From the NCBI RefSeq assembly GCF_021155765.1, contig NC_060116.1, forward strand, positions 11,842,001-11,906,000: a stretch of DNA of 64,000 nt, given 5' to 3'. Source of the DNA: Diprion similis (taxonomy: Eukaryota > Arthropoda > Insecta > Hymenoptera > Diprionidae). Positions within the stretch are counted from its first letter, which is position 1. Each line of letters begins with the position of its first letter. Position numbers and translations under genes: made by a program. Shown in pieces: positions 1 through 11,400 of the stretch. The notes under the pieces are model-generated. The model was given only the letters and a program-made list of their open reading frames with translations. It searched no databases and was not told the DNA's origin.

Positions 1-2180
1 TTTTCATGTGTTTTCTGAGTTCCTGGGGGTCGAATTACTCTAGAGATGGTCATACAAATCGATTCCGGAACAAAAGATTTTTCGGCCAAAAAAAATCCAA
101 GGCTAACCCCTTTGCATTTTTGGTGAAAATTTCGACGACTTTGAAAAGTGCTGCAATTAATTTTTGAGGGCACTATTCCGACGTAATTTTGCGAGAGAAA
201 TCGATTGATCGCAGTCCCAATGCGCTGCGAGCAACACTTGTAAAGTTACAGCTGAAAAACTGCAGATTTTCACCGTCATTTCTCTGCTGATGGTCCTACG
301 CTCTTTTTCATGTGTTTTCTGAGTTCCTGGGGGTCGAATTACTCTAGAGATGGTCATACAAATCGATTCCGGAACAAAAGATTTTTCGGCCAAAAAAAAT
401 CCAAGGCTGACCCCTTTGCATTTTTGGTGAAAATTTCGACGACTTTGAAAAGTGCTGCAATTAATTTTTGAGGGCACTATTCCGACGTAATTTTGCGAGA
501 GAAATCGATTGATCGCAGTCCCAATGCGCTGCGAGCAACACTTGTAAAGTTACAGCCGAAAAACTGCAGATTTTCACCGTCATTTCTCTGCTGATGGTCC
601 TACGCTCTTTTTCATGTGTTTTCTGAGTTCCTGGGGGTCGAATTACTCTAGAGATGGTCATACAAATCGATTCCGGAACAAAAGATTTTTCGGCCAAAAA
701 AAATCCAAGGCTAACCCCTTTGCATTTTTGGTGAAAATTTCGACGACTTTGAAAAGTGCTGCAATTAATTTTTGAGGGCACTATTCCGACGTAATTTTGC
801 GAGGGAAATCGATTGATCGTAGTCCCAATGCGCTGCGAGCAACACCTGTAAAGTTACAGCCGAAAAACTGCAGATTTTCACCGTCATTTCTCTGCTGATG
901 GTCCTACGCTCTTTTTCATGTGTTTTCTGAGTTCCTGGGGGTCGAATTACTCTAGAGATGGTCATACAAATCGATTCCGGAACAAAAGATTTTTCGGCCA
1001 AAAAAAATCCAAGGCTAACCCCTTTGCATTTTTGGTGAAAATTTCGACGACTTTGAAAAGTGCTGCAATTAATTTTTGAGGGCACTATTCCGACGTAATT
1101 TTGCGAGGGAAATCGATTGATCGTAGTCCCAATGCGCTGCGAGCAACACCTGTAAAGTTACAGCCGAAAAACTGCAGATTTTCACCGTCATTTCTCTGCT
1201 GATGGTCCTACGCTCTTTTTCATGTGTTTTCTGAGTTCCTGGGGGTCGAATTACTCTAGAGATGGTCATACAAATCGATTCCGGAACAAGAGATTTTTCG
1301 GCCAAAAAAAATCCAAGGCTAACCCCTGTGCATTATTGGTAAAAATTTCGACGACTTTGAAAAGTGCTGCAATTAATTTTTGAGGGCACTATTCCGACGT
1401 AATTTCGCGAGAAATATCGATTGACCGCAGTCCCAATACGCTGCAAGGAACCGATCAAAAGTTACAGCCAAAAAACTGCATATTTCCATCGTCATTTCTT
1501 TGCTGTTAGTCTTACGCTTTTTTTAATGTGTTTTTTGAGTTCCTGGGGTTCCAATCAACCGAGAAACGGTCATACGAATCAATTCGGAGACCAGAAATTT
1601 TCAGCTCAAAAAATCACGAAAAAAGTAAGGCTAACCCCTTTTGATTTTTGGCGAAAATTTCGACGACTTTGAAAACTGCTGCAATTAATTCTTTAGGACT
1701 TTATTCCGACGTAATTTCGCGAGAGAAATCGATCGAGCGTGGTCCCAATACGCTGCGAGCAACGGATCAAAAGTTACAGCCAAAAAACTGCAGATTTTCA
1801 TCGTCATTTCTCTGCTGTTTGTCCTACGCTTGTTTTAATGTGTTTTTCGAGTTTCTGGGGTTCCAATTAGCCTAGAAACGGTCACACAAATCAATTCGAA
1901 GATCAGAAATTTTCAGCTCTAAAAATCGCAAAACAAGCAATGCTAACCCCTTTGGAATCTAGACAAATTTTTGACGAATCTGAAAAATGCTGCAAGCAAT
2001 TTCCTGAAGCACTTTTCGTACGTTATTCCGCGACAGAAACAGAATGGGCTTAGACCCGTTACCCTGCGAGCAATATATGAAAAGTCACAGCCGAAAAACG
2101 GAAGAATTTCATCCCTTATTCCTTTTTTACTTTTTATGCGCTTTCTTTGTTGTAATATCTTCGTCCCTGGGGTTTGATTG
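1..2180. repeat. 304-bp satellite array, decaying to the right
   Basis: Tandem direct repeat with an exact 304-bp period. The same motif (CATGTGTTTTCTGAG) recurs at 5, 309, 613, 917 and 1221. The first five units (to about 1520) are nearly identical; units 3 and 4 share variants such as GCGAGGGAAATC that units 1 and 2 lack. Units at about 1521-1826, 1827-2130 and 2131-2180 keep the register but diverge steeply. A faint remnant appears at 2780-2875. The array is cut by the window start, so its full length is unknown. Because 304 is not a multiple of 3, open frames of 106 codons recur in every unit; they are a by-product of the repeat, not genes. Confidence 0.97.
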
Positions 2181-3515
2181 GTCAGAAGAGTCCATGAGAA
2201 ATTGATTCTTTCAAATAGACGAAGGATTGAACAATCGAATAGAGCACTGGCCTTCTGGATTTTCTATGCAAACGTTGACGATTTGAATTCCTACGATATT
2301 GCCAGAGGAATCTGTTGTGCCCAATTACGATTCGCTGCAGACCTTGGATAAGACGTTACGGCCGAAAAACGTTCAGTTTGCAATAGATTTACAAACAGGT
2401 TAAGAAGAAAAATAAATCATTCATAGTCACAAAGGTTTAGTTGCAGTTCGGTTCGAGTTTATTTAATATGCCTTAAATCTAGTACAAGGGTACGGGTGTC
2501 AGTGTATTGTACGTTACTCAGGTACTCTCAACATATCATTGGAGTGCAAAACACAAATAAATTCAAAAAATGATCTTAGTTTCACAGAAATCCCACTAGA
2601 TTCCGAGTCAAATCAAGTGCAATGTATATCAGCTTGAGTAAAATGTAAAAAAATGGTATACAAGATAGTATTATTCAGCTCTGCAGATGTCCATACGTAT
2701 GATATTCTGTTGTATTGCTACAACTCAACAAAACCTAGAATTAAATAAACATATGAACGAATATTGCCGTCTTAATTTTGGATTTTCTTAGCCGTTGGAC
2801 CTTTGTCGCTCTGAGTTACTTTTCTGCAATTCTCGAGGTCCAATTAGTCTAGAAACGGTCGTTGGACTCAATCCTGAAAGGAAAACTCACGCGATTGAAA
2901 AGAAGTCGTTCCAAACATTTGTAACTTCCTTAGATATTTCGTCACCGCTGGCACTGTTCAAACTTTCATGACAATATGATTCGTTAACATCCAATCTCGT
3001 CAGTGTGAGAATTTATTACACTTGATTAATTCTGAACTGTTCGAACGTTCCTGTTTCATGCACTTTTTGGAGAGTTTACTGCAAAATAAAATTAGATCGA
3101 TCCAGAAAATAAATCAAATCGGAATGCAAACGTCTCAAAAATAAATAATGTATGACAATTAAGTAAAATTGAAAAAAGGTATATTCAACTTTTGCTGCTA
3201 AAAACGACTTAAGCTAGAGAGAAAAGAAAAGAAAAATAACAGTAAATAAATAAGTAAAGAAATAAAAGGCTGGAAGTAAAAATGAATTGTCGAAATACAG
3301 AGAATGCAGAAGAATATGAAAAACAATTCTACTGTTCTCTTATACAAGAGTTAAAATTGTTGTAGCATTCAAATTTTGAATGTTACTCAAAATTTTTCGT
3401 TTTTGAATCTACATTCTTGTTTGTTCGTTTCATCCTATCATTTTTGACCGTAATCGTAAATTAACTGAGATTTACGGGAAATCGCTCGATTTTATATTTT
3501 TATTCGGAAAAATAT
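2181..3515. other. Non-coding; eroded satellite remnant and AT-rich sequence
   Basis: No gene was recognised. Positions 2780-2875 resemble part of the 304-bp unit (GAGGTCCAATTAGTCTAGAA, matching the unit segment after the conserved GAGTTCCTGG). The rest is unique-looking AT-rich sequence. Confidence 0.6.
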
Positions 3516-3525
3516 TATGTGTAAC

Positions 3526-3609
3526 TTGTGGACAATGACGATTCTGATAACGAATTCGTGTGATATCCGCTAACTTCATACTCTATCAGAATCGTCACTT
3601 TTGTCCACT
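3526..3609. other. Short hairpin (about 21 paired bases, 34-base loop)
   Basis: The left arm 3526-3549 (TGGACAA then TGACGATTCTGATA) pairs with 3584-3609 (TATCAGAATCGTCA then TTGTCCA). A two- to three-base bulge sits between the two paired blocks. The size resembles a microRNA precursor or the core of a small inverted-repeat element. No known mature microRNA was recognised in it. Confidence 0.6.
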
Positions 3610-3611
3610 TG

Positions 3612-5249
3612 TTGCAAAACATACCATTTCCGCAGCGCTAAGTACTCTACTGATTCGTCTTAGCTGATATAATATTAGGCATTGGAGTTGTACCTACTTA
3701 TTTTTCCGTAGTATGTACGTGCTCCGATGTCGCATTGGTGGAATACAGTTTGCCTTGAGTTAGGTTTGAATGTTGGGCTAAATAAATGAATAAATAAGCA
3801 TACTTATTATCAATGTTGATTAATTTATTGTGACGTCGGGCTGGAAGAGCATAATCGTAGTCATAAATGTACGTTGCGTTAATGTTGCAGTAATCTTTCA
3901 TAACCCCCTGATTTTGTAGTCTATGACTTGAGCTTTCGAAGAGTTGATCTCCCAAATTCGAATAACGTAATATTCACTTTTCCAACGTTATTCCCACTTG
4001 TATTATGTCACATAAAATATTCTAGCCGAAGACATAATTTTTTAAAGGTACGTTCGCAAATCTCTAGTCGTTCATCTATCAATGTCACGATTTGTATGCT
4101 TCGCTTGCGAAATGGAATCGATTTGCGATATCGGGATCATCGCATAATTACTTAAGAGCTTCGGGTATCTAGATCACGGTTTCGCGACTGCAGCCTGAAT
4201 GCTGATGCGGCGAGGGAGCGTAACGTTGTTCGAAACTGTGCAACTACGGGCGAAAATCACGGGGTCATCGTACCGTGAAATACATTCCTCGTTCAATTAA
4301 GATTGCAGCACGAAGCATTTGCTCAGTAGCGTGACCGATGCGCCAACTGCATTACAGCGACCTGCATTATACGGCTATGGGGCGTATATAGGTATATAGC
4401 CACCATATGATTTGCCGCCCGCATCACTATTCTAATCGCTGGATTTCAAATTTTAGATATTTAGAAAGGCGAGCGGACAAGCGTCGTCGAACCGCTAACA
4501 GTTCACTTTCAATGTGAAAACGAAGAGGCATCCACAGTGTACTTCATCCATTCTTCGATTGACTAGCGGTCGACGGTTCGGATAAAAATGCAATTACGTG
4601 ATCGATGTCAGTGGATAGAGATTTGCTTTCTCTCCGAAGTTCACAATGATTGGAGAATTTCTTTCGTAGCATGAGCAGTCAAATCACGACAAACTGATTC
4701 TTCGTACTTTGTCAGGGCCGCATATTCATTCGATACTCTTCAAAACTTGGCAAATTACCCATTCAGTCAATCGTTTGGTATAGCTTGCGAATAATGTAGT
4801 TGCGTGTTGGGATGTCAATAAGAACAAGGTACGTGCCGTATCACAACCACCACAGACACTCGCCCACCAACGTTGTGCCTTACGTCAGAGAACACCTGCG
4901 GCTTCGTAGAAATTAGTAAATAATCACCTGTCTTCGGCCACGTGGAGAGTATAAGATAAACGTAAATCGGTATTACCATCCTGGGCAAATCGCAGAGATA
5001 ATTTCCAACGGTTTGATGAAAAGTTAAAAGTAGATCGCGTGCAGCGTGCAGATCATCTGTAAACACTTTCAAATGCCAACTGCTATACTCCAAACGTCTC
5101 CGATCCTCTCCGCACCATAACAAATTGTCGTAGATATTAAATGCGTAATTACTGTTTTTTCCGACCAGAACTAATAGTTCCCTTTCTTCTTTGTCTCGTT
5201 GAACAGATGTACTCCTCCAGCTGCTAGTCTTCAGAGATAGCCAACGCCG
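3612..5249. other. Intergenic / possible 5' UTR of the dehydrogenase gene
   Basis: No gene was recognised. A pyrimidine-rich stretch ending in CAG at about 5206 could be the splice acceptor of a 5' UTR exon that runs into the start codon at 5250. I found no convincing core promoter here. Confidence 0.4.
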
Positions 5250-6193
5250 ATGGACCCAGCAACCGGGGCCATGCTGGCCCTGCAGATCCTCGCCTTGTGT
5301 TCCATAGTCGCGGCCCTCCTCGCCTACCTGGTCAGGCAGTCGCGGAACGCCTCGAATGAGTTTGACGTCAGGAGCAAGAGGTACGTGCTGGTGACGAGCT
5401 GCGATAACAGCGTTGGACTCCAGATTGCCATCGCCCTGGCCGAGGCGGGATACAAGGTGGGAATATCGGGTCAATATGTCATTCGATTATGGTAATGGAT
5501 CGCGTAACGATGGTTGAATAACCTGCCGTCCCGCAGGTGTTCGCCGGGCTGCTGGAGCCTGAGGGGTCATCCCCGTCGGCCAAGATCATCCGGGCGCTCG
5601 ACGATCAGCGGAAAAAGGAACCCGCTTTGACGGAAATAGCCGAGGACGGTGCGGTGGCCCTTGCCCAGGGACAGATCGTCCCCTTGGAGCTTGACCCAAC
5701 CAGGGAGGACAGCCTCCACGCCTGTCTGGACGCGGTGAGAGCCAGACTTCCGGCCGGAGAAGACGGTGAGGGATTTGATTTCATCGGGGAAATTCTTTGC
5801 CTTCACTTGCCTTTTTCATTCCTGCACAGCACATGCAATTTTCTCTTTTACTCTCATTCATACGTTATACGTATAACTTTCACCCTCGATGCATCATGAG
5901 TTGAGCAAACTTTGTGTTTAATACATTTCTTTCACTCTCACTCTGATGTATCATGTTTGAATGTTTGTAAACCTTCATTTATAATTTTTTATAAGCCTTA
6001 TATCTTTGGCAATTTTTGTGACTTCCCATATTCTTAAATTAATTCTCACAGTCTAATTCTTATAATTCCCATATCCTCGACAACTTTTGTAATCTCACAC
6101 AAGCTTTAAATTACTTTAAGCTATTTTCTAAATCTGTTACATTGCATCTTGCTCATTTTATACTCTGGGGTGTCCACCCTGTTATAATAAAAT

Positions 6194-6233
<40 letters not shown>

Positions 6234-8444
6234 AAGCACTTCGTCGCTCTTTTCAATCGTTTCAACGATCATGTGTATCTTTGCAAAACGTCCGTATAAA
6301 GAGATTTGTAACTTTGACACAAGTTTGTCTCTCGAGCCACGCGAAGGTATATAACCTTTCTTTTTTTTCTTCAATCCTCTCTTCATGTTGTTTGTTCGGC
6401 GAACTTTCTCCGCTCTGTCTGCATGGACAAGTTTGCCGTAGAAAATCAGTTTCGCGACATTTCTCGTGCAGCAGTCTTGTTAACGGCAAGCTATACTACG
6501 TGTAGCCAATTCTCCTGCAGATTCGGATGAAATTCGGCTGAAGAAACTTCCGCGCCGAATTGCCGCTTCGCTAACTTTTTGATCGTAGATCGCTACTTCA
6601 CTTTTATTATGTGATACCACCATAACATTTTTTTTACCGCGCTTCCCATCTTACCCTAATAGGTACAGCGATATCACAGTATCTATCTATCAACCGTACT
6701 AAAAAGAAGTCAATTTCAAAAAGATATCTGTCAGTTCACAGTTATAAGGTATGAATTATGTTCATGAGTTTAGGTGTATCATGGACAAGATTTAGCAAAT
6801 TTTTTCAGTATAAACGAACCGGAAATGGTAGTGGCTACGTTACTGACCAGTAATCTTAGAGTTTCGGCTCTGATTGCATAATTTCGGAGTATTATTTGTT
6901 ATAATTATTATTTTAATAAATAATAACCGTTTTTCAGGACTGTGGGCGGTTGTGCATACAGGAGGACTCGCTTTAGCGGGTGTGATCGAGCGGCAGGAAA
7001 GCTCAGCCTGGGAATGCATGCTTCGACACAATCTGGTGGCCCCGTTGAGGACAGCTAGAGCCTTTATTCCGTTGCTGCGTGCTAAAAGAGGTGCGGTAAA
7101 CCTGAAAAAAGTCATTTCAAGCGCAGCTGCAAGGAAGAGAATGTCGACGTAGAGAAAGATTCGCGGCGTTGTTTCATGTCCAGGCAGAAAGTAGATAAGA
7201 CTGTCGTTAGTACTGCGTTTTTCTGTTTCTTTTGTCTTTGTAATTGCGTGGAATAACTATGGGCGCACACCGGGATACTCTGTACTCGCCGTCAGATCTT
7301 ACATGGCGATAAAACATACCTACGATATTATTATAACACTACTGTTCGTGCTGTTTCACTTACGTGAATAACTATTTTCAGAATTAACATTCCGATGATT
7401 AGATCTCAGTGATAAATATACATGAAGAACGAATCGACTTCTTTCTACATCTAAGTTTCGTGCGATTAGCCTTCTTCGCCGACGTTTCGTTTAACATGTA
7501 TTAACGAAGATTGCTAATTATTGTTAATTTTCTAAACGAGATTCTATCAAATACTTTCAGTTGAAATGCAGAGCAATCATTTTCCACTTGTGGTACGTAA
7601 TAGGTATTTTAAATTGAGCTAGGGAATCGGGACGAGTTTTCCTTGTTCGTACCATTTTCGACTAGGAATATACTTTGAACGAAAAAGATCGCGGATAAGT
7701 ACATACAATAACCGCTCATGAATCAATTCGTCGTACGAACCAAAGTAGAGACCTCTTCGACCTGTCCTTCAAAGTTTGATAAAAAATGAAAACCTTCAAC
7801 GCCGGAAGCCGAACAAGCGCATTGGTGATACTCGCTATACGTGATAAAATAAAATTTAACGCGCAGTTTGGTAACCGGATGCTTAACACAGTGCGAATAA
7901 TTCGTTTTTTCGTTAATTAAAGGTCGCATCGTTCTGCTCGGTGACTCCGAGGCCACATTTTCGAGGGCACCTGGCTTGGTCGCCTACAGCGCGTCCCGGC
8001 GAGGCGTCGAGGGTGCAGCCGAGGCGCTAAGGGCGGAACTCCTGACGTCCGGAGTATCGGTCGTCCTCTTGAAGCCGCCCCCAATCAACCCTCTCGTTCT
8101 CTACGGACCACCCATCCTCAAAAGGTAGATTGAATCACTCAAATCGCGTGCGTTGGTGTGCTCTAAGGACTTGGCAAACGAACTGCAGCATACCAGCCGG
8201 CGAATTTTATTTGTGTATGCACAGCGCATAATGTTATACTTTTTATCGTCATTATACATATTTTTAATCTTTCAGAATTGACGTGGAATCTGGAGCAAAG
8301 GGCGCGGAAGGTACGTGGACTGCTCCTTTGCCAACGAAAGCAATCCGGCACTCGTTGGCGCCAGCGTTGGGTTCCCCTTGTCCACTTCCATCTTACAACA
8401 TGGCTTCAAAATCACGGAGCTTCTGTCTGTTTGGATCCGACTGA
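5250..8444 (+). CDS. Short-chain dehydrogenase, D-beta-hydroxybutyrate dehydrogenase-like, with altered catalytic motifs
   Basis: Five exons with matching phases: 5250-5456, 5537-5765, 6938-7090, 7923-8124 and 8276-8444, giving 319 residues, close to the BDH1 family length. Residues 8-28 form one hydrophobic membrane segment, followed by a Rossmann fold. The order of elements fits the SDR family: cofactor loop at 49-56, a GLWAVVHTGG segment at 146-155, an HN-L helix resembling the catalytic-Asn region, and Y218-x-x-S-R222. Canonical members have TGxxxGxG, NNAG and YxxxK; here they read TSCDNSVG, HTGG and YSASR. Tyr, the upstream Ser205 and the Asn are kept, while the Lys is Arg and the glycine-rich loop is degraded. 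This suggests a changed or lost dehydrogenase activity, which is inference. The C-terminal AIRHSL segment resembles the AxxHAL segment of BDH relatives, which supports reading through the donor-like site at 8311. The start codon is the first ATG before the membrane segment. Confidence 0.85.
6197..6233 (+). repeat. (CT)n microsatellite in dehydrogenase intron 2
   Basis: Nearly pure CT dinucleotide run of 37 bases, interrupted once by TTT, inside the intron between exons 2 and 3. Confidence 0.95.
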
Positions 8445-11400
8445 ATTTCAATTTCTTTTTTACTAATCACCTTCGAATTTTCGAATTTCAAACGACAACG
8501 CGCCAGTTCGCGGTTACTAATGATACGGCCATAATTAATAGTAACGCTACTGTAACCCCAGATCTATCGAGGGGGTATGTTCGAACCTGCAAAAGGGCAT
8601 TAAGGAGAGAATGGAACAGAGAATATAATCGGACGTTCGGTTATTTAGTCTATTGCCAATTTTCGAAGTGTCGAAAAATACAGGATCAAGATCCGCGTAA
8701 TCATAGAAGATTTTTATAATTTTCAGTGTAAATGTTTTGAAATATACTTAAGGAAAATTATCACAAATATTGTGATTAGAATAAGTATAAATCGGTCTCA
8801 TATTTCTGAATTCAGAGAAGGATGACTCGCGACATGTAATTTTGATATTTCGGAGGTTGGCGATAAGACAGACCCTTGCTTTGATATCATTTGAGTTGAA
8901 AAGGGGTAAAAAATTGCTCTGAATAGATCACGCTGTACAAAAATCCGTCAAAAGGCATCTATCGCTCTATAAAATCCCTTTTGCGGTATGCATCCCCCCT
9001 CGAGACACGTGTAAAATATGTAATTATGTTATTGTATGTACGTATATGTAATATCAACCGTTATAATACTGTAATGACCGTTTTTTTTTGTTGTTAATAA
9101 TACACATATAAAGTTAAAATAACCTTTGAGAAAATCCTTCATACCCCGACTCTATATATTACCACAAAGATCTTTCATGTACGTATGTACGATGTTCGAA
9201 ATCAAAGGGTCTCCTTTTCTCATCTCGTCTTCGCAGTATGCGATCCTTACCCATGAGCAATCGTGTGGTATAATGGATTTCCCAGTGCCAAGGGGTGCGA
9301 AAATTGCACTGCAGTGAGGTTATCGACGGCGTTCAGACGCGTATCAACAGATGCCTGAGAACGGTCTAGAGAATTTTCGTTCAAATTACCAAAAGTGTTT
9401 GCGGCATACGCACGCACAGTAGCAATAACCATAGCCATTTTCCTGAGTGTTTACAAACCCGAATCTGTCGCCAGCGCACCGGCAGCTGATTCCCAAAGAA
9501 GGGGATGTTATCCCTCGGGGATAAGTTTTTGTTCCAAACAGAGTGAGGCGGGTGCCTGTTAATTAGAGGAGAGTGAGATTTGGACGAGATGACGGGGGAC
9601 GAGGGTTCGCTAGGAAAGGGAGGAAGGGAGGAAGGGAGGAAGGGGAGAGACGTCCGCGATAATAAACCCTTAAATCCGTAATGAATGATTCACCGTCATT
9701 CGCAAACTTGCGGTGTTTGCGCCTAGCCACTTGGAAACTAACTCGGTGGGTGTGTCCCTTGGTTCCGTTTCATCCCTTGGTTCCTGGGCACCACCCTAGC
9801 CCCCTCATCTCCCTCCTGCCATTGCAATATTGAACAGGTGTGTCGAGATGCCGCTGCGCTGGTTCGCCCAGTTGATCAAATATTCAGAGCTTATTAAGGC
9901 TGGTATTGTTTCAACGAGGAAACTCCGCTTCTTACTCCTTGCGGCAAGGACAATATTTCATCGAACTTTAACAAAATTAGCTTCTCAGTTCCCGTTTCCT
10001 AAGGTATTCAATCATTCTATCAAAATTGTTTCGAAGAGATGAAATCTTACGGATCCGCTTTGTCATCGACCGAAATACCGCTGCTTTGGAAGTTCTACGA
10101 TGTCTCCACTTTATACCTATAGTTTATTTTCAAGAAGAAAACTTCCGTCTTCTAAAAGATATACATAATAATCACCATTCATCCTGAACAGAATTTTTTT
10201 TTTTCTTTCGCGTGAATTATTGTAAAAATAATCTTGACGTAATAATGTAACGCGAAAAAGAGCCAATTTAACTGGGTAAAGGGACGTTAATATGAGTTCC
10301 GTAAAATGAATGATTGAAAGCTGCCTTATACTCCATATGAATGAAGTACGTTTAATGCGAAAGCTATGCAGCAAATCTCGAGCAAAATATGTGCGTACAA
10401 CAGCAATACGTCAGCCGAAGTACCGCTTGATAATAAACTAGAATACCGGTTATACGAGATCTCCTGAAGCCATAGCTGCTAACGTATCGTGAGTCCGCAA
10501 AGTAGAGCTCTGTGAAAGTAATTTACCTCCTGAACACATCAGGCTATTATTCTCGATCCACACCGCAGGCTTATACGATCCCGTTCCACCGGGAAAGAAT
10601 TTGAACCGAGATGAATGTATTGTTATTTATTTATTCCATAGCCGTTGTTCCCGTACTTTGGTTAAACTGTCCAATCCTCTGTATCATGTGATTTTCTCCT
10701 CATATACTTTTAGGGACATAAATGCGATTCCACAAGAGTGAAGGATGTGACAAGTTTTGCGGCTGAACAAACCGAAACAATAATCCCTAGGATTGGTTTT
10801 TGTCACCTTATAAATCAACTCCGGGACGAACGAAAGTCGTGCCAGATCAATACACTCGGCGTATATAAACGGAGGGGATCGCTGTGTCCAGGCGACGTTG
10901 CACCCTCTAGGGGGGGATGAGGGGGGGGGGGGGCGAGGGATGAACGTGCGGCAGTGATTTTATTCGAGATAACATAAAGGGAATGAAGACACGTTTACGA
11001 TCGATTTTAATATTTCAATATTTACCCAGCAGTAACAGCAGCAGCTTTTTTACTCTCGTTTAGTATCTCTTTTACGCAGGTACATGGCGCGGACGCATAC
11101 ATTCGATACACGAAGACTGAATAAAATATCCGACGCCAGCCGCGCCTCGGTCTAAGCATGTAACTGAATTTCAACAACATACGGCGGCGGGTGGCTCGCT
11201 TTCAAATTTCGATACACCCGTCTATATCAACGTTCAATTGCCTGGGTCGGTCGTTAACAATTCCGTTGCTTAACCGTCTGAATTTTTTTCTATTTTGCGA
11301 AATTTAACGCTTGACTGAACAGCCAAGATTTCCCTTACGCCCTGGTGTGATAATAATAAATATTGTTAAAGAGCGACGGAAAGTGAACGAGTCGAAGCGT

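Noticed and set aside
157..1305. Series of 106-codon minus-strand open frames repeated every 304 bases
   Set aside because: They are the same satellite unit read in shifting frames (304 is not a multiple of 3) and overlap each other; there is no start context, domain or splice evidence.
4815..5474. 219-codon minus-strand open frame
   Set aside because: Its right half is antisense to the well-supported first exon of the dehydrogenase, and the rest shows no motif.
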